Assembly (NCBI GenBank): GCA_031258615.1
Contig: JAIRMP010000100.1
Span: forward strand, 1-10,495
DNA: 10,495 nucleotides
From: Spirochaetaceae bacterium
Lineage (GTDB): Bacteria > Spirochaetota > Spirochaetia > Treponematales > Breznakiellaceae
Reading direction: 5' to 3'
Position 1 is the first letter of the stretch. Each line of letters opens with the position of its first letter. Of this stretch, positions 6,819 to 10,495 are shown piece after piece. Under the pieces are notes generated by a model. It saw only the letters and a program-made list of their open reading frames with translations, searched no databases and had not been told where the DNA came from. A program made the translations under genes and the position numbers.

Positions 6819-7217
6819 ATGAACCATCTTAATTCGATTATTGTCGAGGGTAATCTTGTGAGGGACGTTGATTTTCGCGTAACGAAAAGCGGGAAACCCG
6901 TGTCGTCTTTTAGCGTCGCGGTGAGCCGTAGTTACAAATCGGACGGTGAATACCGGCGTGAGACATCTTTTTTCGAGGTAGAGGCGTGGGGCCGCAATGC
7001 GGAAGTAAGCAGGAGCATGGGAACGAAGGGCCGCTTGGTCCGCGTGGCGGGCCGGCTGCGACAGGATCGCTGGCAAGATACGGAAGGCGGAAACCACTCC
7101 AAAGTGCTAATCGCAGCGGAACACCTTGATTTCGCGCCGGAATGTAAAGGTTGTAAGAAGCAAGAAGAGGAGTCGCCGGAAGAAAGCGCTTATGAAGAAG
7201 CGGCGGTGGAAGAGTAA
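6819..7217 (+). CDS. ssb: Single-stranded DNA-binding protein (second of two)
   Basis: This 132-aa protein is a canonical SSB-family OB-fold protein. It has LNSIIVEGNLVRDVDFRV (4-21), the KPVSSFSVAVSRSYK strand region (26-40), FFEVEAWGRNAE (51-62), the KGRLVRVAGRLRQDRWQD segment (70-87), and a final strand SKVLIAAEHLDF. It binds single-stranded DNA, probably as an oligomer. The C-terminal tail (from ~108) contains a C-K-G-C pair and then many Glu residues, ending AVEE. It is acidic as in SSBs but lacks the terminal hydrophobic Pro-Phe, so recruitment of host partners may differ. GAGGGGGA lies 5-6 bases before the start. Its sequence differs clearly from the SSB just upstream, so the pair is an old divergence or two separate acquisitions rather than a recent duplication. 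Confidence 0.88.
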   Translation: MNHLNSIIVEGNLVRDVDFRVTKSGKPVSSFSVAVSRSYKSDGEYRRETSFFEVEAWGRNAEVSRSMGTKGRLVRVAGRLRQDRWQDTEGGNHSKVLIAAEHLDFAPECKGCKKQEEESPEESAYEEAAVEE

Positions 7218-7224
7218 AGAGAGC

Positions 7225-8106
7225 GTGAGAATTTTGCGTGTATTTCCCCGGCGGACGAACGCGACACCTATAGACGAATTGGCGCATATAGGCAGTCCTG
7301 ATCTTTTTTCAAATCATCTTGAGATTGATAGGGTGCATATATCGGTAACTTTTTCATGGGATATGCCTGAGGCCGAGCGGCTTTATAAGGAGTGGAGCGC
7401 GATCGCGCCCGTTGAGATCGGCGGTCCTGCTACCGGAGCAAGGGGTGAAGATTTCACTCCGGGGAAGTATCTGAAACAGGGATACGTGATAACAAGCCGC
7501 GGCTGCCCAAATCGCTGCTGGTTCTGCGGAGTGTGGCGGCGTGAAGGGGGCGCGGTTCGTGAATTACCGGTAACGGAAGGCTGGAACATTCTTGATGATA
7601 ACCTGCTTGCCTGTAGCGGCATCCATATCAAAAAAGTTTTCGCTATGCTGTCGAAACAAAAACACCGTCTTTTTTTTACCGGAGGATTGGAAGCCGCGAG
7701 GTTGAAACCGTGGCACGTTGAAGAGCTGGTCAGGCTAAAGCCGGCGGAAATCTTTTTTGCGTACGACACGCCTGACGACAGGGAACCGCTTTATGAAGCG
7801 GGGAAACTGCTGAAGGCGGCGGGATTCAATAGCTGTAATCCGTTGCGCGCCTATGTACTGATAGGATACCCCGGCGACACTTTTGAGAAAGCGGAAAACC
7901 GTCTTTTCGACTGCCTGAACGCGGGCTTTACGCCTATGGCGATGCTCTACCGGGACAAAACAGGCGAGCGCGATCCAGCCTGGGTCAAGTTTGCGTGGCC
8001 GTGGGCGCGGCCGGCGATAATACACAGCAAGCAGAGGGAACGGAAAAATAGTGAAAAAAAGATGGGGATTGAACTTAGTGAAGAAGCAGGGGAAAAGAAA
8101 GGGTAA
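7225..8106 (+). CDS. Small radical SAM-family Fe-S protein of phage/prophage type
   Basis: The protein is 293 aa when started at the GTG at 7225. The canonical radical SAM cluster motif C-x3-C-x2-C is present in RGCPNRCWFCGV (Cys 94, 98, 101), which binds a [4Fe-4S] cluster and S-adenosylmethionine. It opens with RILRVFPRRTNATP. Strand blocks typical of the partial TIM barrel follow: VITSRGC, FFTGGLEAARL (150-160), IFFAYDTPDD, and AYVLIGYPGDT (209-219). No SPASM or B12-binding domain is seen; the C-terminus is a short basic tail. I chose the GTG because it follows the SSB stop by 7 nt, has GGAAGAG ten bases upstream, and gives the N-terminus I recall for this family. In-frame ATGs at 7192 and 7126 would only add a Lys/Arg-rich extension read from the SSB gene. 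The substrate is unknown. The methyltransferase gene starts 3 nt downstream, so a role in nucleic-acid modification is plausible but unproven. Confidence 0.7.
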   Translation: MRILRVFPRRTNATPIDELAHIGSPDLFSNHLEIDRVHISVTFSWDMPEAERLYKEWSAIAPVEIGGPATGARGEDFTPGKYLKQGYVITSRGCPNRCWFCGVWRREGGAVRELPVTEGWNILDDNLLACSGIHIKKVFAMLSKQKHRLFFTGGLEAARLKPWHVEELVRLKPAEIFFAYDTPDDREPLYEAGKLLKAAGFNSCNPLRAYVLIGYPGDTFEKAENRLFDCLNAGFTPMAMLYRDKTGERDPAWVKFAWPWARPAIIHSKQRERKNSEKKMGIELSEEAGEKKG

Positions 8107-8109
8107 AAA

Positions 8110-9414
8110 ATGAACAACAAAATTATTGTGGTAGATATGTTTTGTGGGGCCGGTGGAGCTTCGGGGGGAATTGATCAAGCCCTGGAAGAACTGTGTATTA
8201 AAGCCCGGATGTTTGCTATCGATCATTGGTCGGTCGCCGTAAGTACCCATGCAAGAAATATACCCCATGCGGAGCATATCTGCGAACCAATAGAAAAAAT
8301 AGACCCGCTAAAAATATTTCCAAAAAGAAAAATTGATCTGCTCTGGGCTTCCCCGGAATGTACTCATTTCTCTATCGCCAGAGGGAAAAAGCCTGGCAAC
8401 GATCAGAAGCGGACTTCTCCATGGCGGATTATCGAATGGATGGAAAAATTAGAGGTGAAACATTTGATCATGGAGAATGTGAAAGAATTCCAGGACTGGG
8501 GGCCTCTGGACGAAACCGGACACCCTATACAATCAAAAAAAGGCGCAATTTTCAGAGCGTTCCTCCATGCAATGCGGAGCCTGGGGTATACAGTTGATTT
8601 TCAGATTCTTAATTGCGCCGATTACGGGGACCCTACCGCAAGAAACCGGTTTTTCCTCCAGGCGGTTAAGGGTAAGGCAAAAATTTCGTGGCCTACACCT
8701 ACCCACATGGAAAGCGAGTACAATGTATTTGGCCTTCCAAAATGGCGGCCCGCCAGGGAGATCATCGACTGGTCAATTATCGGAGAATCTATTTTTGACC
8801 GGAAAAAGCCCCTGGTAGAAGCAACGCTAAAACGGATCGAACACGGGATACGCAGATTTTGGGGTCCTTATGCTGAACCGTTTTTGATCTCCCTGTACGG
8901 TACTGGAATGTCCCGCTCCCTGGATCGGCCCCTGCCAACGGTAAGGACATCGGGCAAGCATAGCGCCCTTATTCAGCCGTATCTTATAAATAATTATGGG
9001 CAAAGTCTCTCATTGGACATAAACGATCCCCATCCTACGGTTACGGGATCACAGCATACCGGACTTATTGAACCGTTTTTATCTTGTTATGATACGGCAA
9101 AGCGGGCATATCGTTTAGCAAACCCGATTCCAACCCTGGGAACCGGAAAATCTGCCTCTGTTGATGATCCTCCGGATACCGTGGTTGCAAAAGATAGGTT
9201 TGCGCTGATTGATGGAGACCGGTATTTTTTTGATATACGCTATCGGATGTTGTTACCGCATGAGCTTTCCGCCGCCCAGGGGTTCCCCAGGTATTATATT
9301 TTCGAAGGGACAAAAACCGAAGTAATACGACAGATAGGCAATGCGGTCCCGGTGAGTACGGCAAGGAATTTGTCCAGGGCAGCCCTTATTCAATATCTGA
9401 AGGAGGCTGCCTGA
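8110..9414 (+). CDS. dcm: C5-cytosine DNA methyltransferase (Dcm-like, solitary)
   Basis: This 434-aa protein carries the ordered motifs of C5-cytosine methyltransferases. Motif I is VVDMFCGAGGASGG (7-20, SAM binding). Motif IV is LLWASPECTHFS (77-88) with catalytic Cys84; PEC replaces the usual PPC, as in a phage-associated subgroup. Motif VI is MENVKEF (121-127). Motif VIII is NCADYGDPTARNRFF (168-182), and motifs IX-X end in AAQGFPRYYIF and QIGNAVPVSTARN. Between motifs VIII and X (~257-368) lie roughly three repeats ending HSALIQP, HTGLIEP and RFALIDG, in the region where target recognition is expected. It transfers a methyl group from SAM to C5 of cytosine; the target site cannot be read. 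No restriction endonuclease gene is nearby, so it is probably solitary and protective or regulatory. Only 5 of its 35 alanine codons are GCG, unlike its neighbours, which suggests a separate origin. Confidence 0.92.
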   Translation: MNNKIIVVDMFCGAGGASGGIDQALEELCIKARMFAIDHWSVAVSTHARNIPHAEHICEPIEKIDPLKIFPKRKIDLLWASPECTHFSIARGKKPGNDQKRTSPWRIIEWMEKLEVKHLIMENVKEFQDWGPLDETGHPIQSKKGAIFRAFLHAMRSLGYTVDFQILNCADYGDPTARNRFFLQAVKGKAKISWPTPTHMESEYNVFGLPKWRPAREIIDWSIIGESIFDRKKPLVEATLKRIEHGIRRFWGPYAEPFLISLYGTGMSRSLDRPLPTVRTSGKHSALIQPYLINNYGQSLSLDINDPHPTVTGSQHTGLIEPFLSCYDTAKRAYRLANPIPTLGTGKSASVDDPPDTVVAKDRFALIDGDRYFFDIRYRMLLPHELSAAQGFPRYYIFEGTKTEVIRQIGNAVPVSTARNLSRAALIQYLKEAA

Positions 9415-9480
9415 TAGTTGTCGAGAGTGTTAATTTTGTCAGACAACAAAACAGGCAAAGCGGCGGTGGAATAAAGACGA

Positions 9481-9500
9481 AACGGGAGCCCGCCCCTGTT
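9481..9500 (-). terminator. Possible weak terminator hairpin for the minus-strand pair
   Basis: The 20 nt immediately after the stop codon of the 130-aa minus-strand gene form an imperfect dyad: seven Watson-Crick pairs, one G-T and one mismatch around a two-base turn. On the minus strand it is followed by the moderately T-rich TTTCGTCTTTATT. The place is right, between convergent genes, but the stem is poor. The remaining 9415-9480 gap shows only short dyads such as TTGTC-A-GACAA at 9436-9446. Confidence 0.3.
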
Positions 9501-9893
9501 CTACACCAGCGCGTCCTCATCGAAAACTACGTAGTTATGGACGATGCCTTTTTTATCCGTCCAGTCGCAGCATCCTGAGAAATCATTTATTTTTTTTGCG
9601 GACATCAGGTACATACCCGCGAGAACTGTGCGGAATTCGCTGCCGTGCCAGGCGCGTTCTTTCATAAGCGGGTCGTCGAAACGTCCCATAAACCATGATT
9701 TTTTGTAGCATGGAAAAGCATACTTCCTAATGGCGTCTTTCATAGCCCACCAATAGACGCCGAATTCCTTATACCAGCGTTTGTCATTTTTTAACATTTT
9801 GCAAACATTGCGGGATTGAAGCATAGCGTAATCATCCCGCGGTATATGGATTCTTTTTTCCAAACCAGAAACAAACTCATCGGTAAAATGCAT
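9501..9893 (-). CDS. Hypothetical protein, aromatic-rich, second gene of an RHH-led pair
   Basis: I do not recognise this 130-aa protein. It is soluble-looking, with no signal peptide or membrane segment, and rich in aromatic residues: six Trp, including a W-x-x-x-F-x-V-Y-W-W stretch at 40-49. It has four Cys (31, 62, 108, 109), which do not form a zinc motif. The pattern suggests helices at 2-14, 20-36 and 45-59. The start is the ATG at 9893, because GGAGG lies five bases upstream; the ATG at 9905 includes that ribosome site in its own codons. It begins 1 nt after the stop of the upstream ribbon-helix-helix gene, so translation is coupled. An antitoxin-first toxin-antitoxin order would make this the toxin, but no toxin fold is recognisable. 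It could equally be a conserved phage or island protein. Confidence 0.6.
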   Translation of the reverse strand: MHFTDEFVSGLEKRIHIPRDDYAMLQSRNVCKMLKNDKRWYKEFGVYWWAMKDAIRKYAFPCYKKSWFMGRFDDPLMKERAWHGSEFRTVLAGMYLMSAKKINDFSGCCDWTDKKGIVHNYVVFDEDALV

Positions 9894-9894
9894 A

Positions 9895-10122
9895 TTAACC
9901 TCCATGCTTGGCCGGCGGTCTGCCGCCGAGCCTGCCGTTAGCGCGGCTTGCGGCGGCCTTTTTCACTGATTTAGCCTGACCGCCGAGCCTGCCGAAAATA
10001 CTTTTAGCCCTGCCGACATCTCCCGACAATTCGTTGACAACGGCGGTACGGATGAAGCGTTCCGTGTTCCCCGGAATTCTATCCAGCAGGTCTGCCGGCA
10101 GGTCAACAGTTATCAAGGGCAT
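9895..10122 (-). CDS. Ribbon-helix-helix-like small DNA-binding protein with GGRP tail
   Basis: This 75-aa protein begins with LITVDLPADLLDRI (3-16) and then GNTERFIRTAVVNEL (18-32). That is one beta strand followed by two helices, as in CopG/ribbon-helix-helix proteins, which dimerise and insert the strand pair into the DNA major groove. The C-terminal half is basic and contains two GRLGG segments (44-48 and 63-67) separated by AKSVKKAAASRAN. GGRPP then follows, a tail often seen in small DNA-binding and antitoxin proteins. At DNA level the two GRLGG segments show as a 15-bp direct repeat. The frame stays open upstream to 10365, but that extension lies antisense to the toxin gene and looks non-coding, so I start at the ATG at 10122; no clear Shine-Dalgarno site precedes it. 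It is likely an autoregulator or antitoxin for the coupled downstream gene, inferred from gene order. Confidence 0.6.
   Translation of the reverse strand: MPLITVDLPADLLDRIPGNTERFIRTAVVNELSGDVGRAKSIFGRLGGQAKSVKKAAASRANGRLGGRPPAKHGG
9899..9903 (-). promoter_or_regulatory. Ribosome-binding site that fixes the start of the 130-aa gene
   Basis: On the minus strand GGAGG sits five bases before the ATG at 9893. These bases are also the last two glycine codons (GGA GGT) of the upstream gene, so the pair is translationally coupled. The site excludes the ATG at 9905 as the preferred start. Confidence 0.65.
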
Positions 10123-10201
10123 AAAAAGAGGATAATCTAACCTGATGGGATATGACAAGCGAGTACTGAAATAAAAAGGGCGGATGCGGGAGGATATACG
10201 T
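10123..10201. promoter_or_regulatory. Divergent intergenic region between the RHH pair and the RelE-like toxin
   Basis: This 79-nt region separates two divergent start codons and must hold the minus-strand promoter and probably the toxin promoter. On the minus strand a -35-like TTGTCA (10153-10158 on the + strand) is visible, but no convincing -10 stands at the right distance. On the + strand GGGAGG at 10188-10193 serves the toxin start. I see no clear operator palindrome. Confidence 0.35.
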
Positions 10202-10495
10202 GTGCGGATATTCAAAACCACATGGTTCAGCCGGCTTGCCGCTAAAGAAGGCATAAGCGATGAGGAGTTGAAAGCGCTTGTTGACAGCCTTGAACACGGT
10301 GAGGCGGAGGCGGACTTAGGAGGGGGCGTATACAAGCAGCGCATAGCGAGGGCGGGCGGCGGCAAGTCAGGCGGATACCGTGTAATAGTATATTTTAAGA
10401 GTGAGTACCGGTCATTTTTTGTTTACGGATATGCGAAGTCTGACAGGGAGAATATAAATAAGAATGAGCTAAAGTATTTCAAAAATGCCGCGAAA
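10202..10495 (+). CDS. RelE-like type II toxin (3' truncated by window)
   Basis: The 98 visible residues match the pattern of the small RelE/ParE-superfamily toxins of the RelE-like (PF06296, as I recall) type: RIFKTTWFSRLAAKEGISD (2-20), then the conserved ADLGGGVYKQRIAR, GGGKSGGYRVIVYF, and FFVYGYAKSDRENI. Family members cleave mRNA, usually on the ribosome, and are followed by an HTH antitoxin. That antitoxin would lie outside this window, and the toxin itself probably lacks only its last residues, since the family is about 100-125 aa. I chose GTG at 10202 because GGGAGG lies eight bases upstream and the family usually begins just before the R-x-F-K-T segment. An in-frame ATG at 10184 would add six residues with a poorer ribosome site. 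The gene is divergent from the ribbon-helix-helix pair. Confidence 0.8.
   Translation, partial: MRIFKTTWFSRLAAKEGISDEELKALVDSLEHGEAEADLGGGVYKQRIARAGGGKSGGYRVIVYFKSEYRSFFVYGYAKSDRENINKNELKYFKNAAK

Noticed and set aside
7126..7224. Upstream starts (7126 or 7192) for the radical SAM gene
   Set aside because: The added residues are a Lys/Arg-rich string read out of frame from the acidic SSB tail, so they look like coding shadow; 7192 remains possible.
6795..7287. Minus-strand open frames across the SSB region
   Set aside because: They are antisense to clearly conserved SSB genes, compositionally odd (Pro/Arg-rich), and have no recognisable domain.
8358..8818. Alternative + strand frames inside the methyltransferase
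   Set aside because: All methyltransferase motifs lie in one uninterrupted frame; the others are shadows with no start signals.
9417..9447. GTTGTC/GACAAC dyad between the convergent genes as a terminator or operator
   Set aside because: Arms are only six bases with a long unpaired interior and no T-tract; likely chance.
9895..10365. A longer 156-aa version of the RHH gene
   Set aside because: Its first ~80 residues are low-complexity Ser/Pro/Arg antisense to the well-supported toxin gene; family-like sequence starts only at the ATG at 10122.

Overview
The window looks like bacterial chromosome next to accessory, phage-like or integrative DNA. The host is probably a diderm with many lipoproteins. 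I suspect a spirochaete of the Treponema type, from the outer-membrane barrel/lipoprotein cluster, the relaxed lipobox and the mid-range GC. This is inference, because no taxonomic marker gene is present. No rRNA, tRNA, CRISPR array or transposase is visible.

Left part (1-5188, + strand) is an envelope operon. It holds the C-terminal end of an outer-membrane beta-barrel protein, followed by two tandem paralogous lipoproteins of 810 and 820 aa. Each lipoprotein has a signal peptide and lipobox, three repeats of about 95 residues, a middle domain, and a C-terminal glycine-rich domain whose layout recalls the ALK/LTK receptor glycine-rich domain. The genes are 12-20 nt apart with clear Shine-Dalgarno sites.

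Junction (5189-5351) holds no gene. It has a 9-bp perfect hairpin with a GAA loop, a 45-nt imperfect palindrome, a run of 14 C, and the Shine-Dalgarno site of the next gene. This is where the envelope operon gives way to replication genes.

Middle part (5352-9414, + strand) is a compact replication and DNA-modification module. It encodes a winged-helix/HTH initiator-like protein, two different SSB proteins in tandem, a small radical SAM protein, and a C5-cytosine DNA methyltransferase. Inside the initiator gene, the octamer CAAAAATG occurs six times in exact 22-bp register, with one further degenerate unit in phase. Because 22 is not a multiple of three, the same DNA motif is read in all three frames. 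The array is followed by 20 consecutive A/T bases and two 13-mer direct repeats. This is the layout of an iteron origin embedded in its own initiator gene, as in phage lambda O. I regard it as the best discovery in the window. The methyltransferase uses alanine codons very differently from its neighbours and may have been acquired separately.

Right part (9415-10495) looks like defence or stability cargo. A minus-strand pair encodes a ribbon-helix-helix protein and an unrecognised 130-aa protein, coupled with 1 nt between stop and start. Diverging from it is a RelE-like toxin gene cut by the window end.
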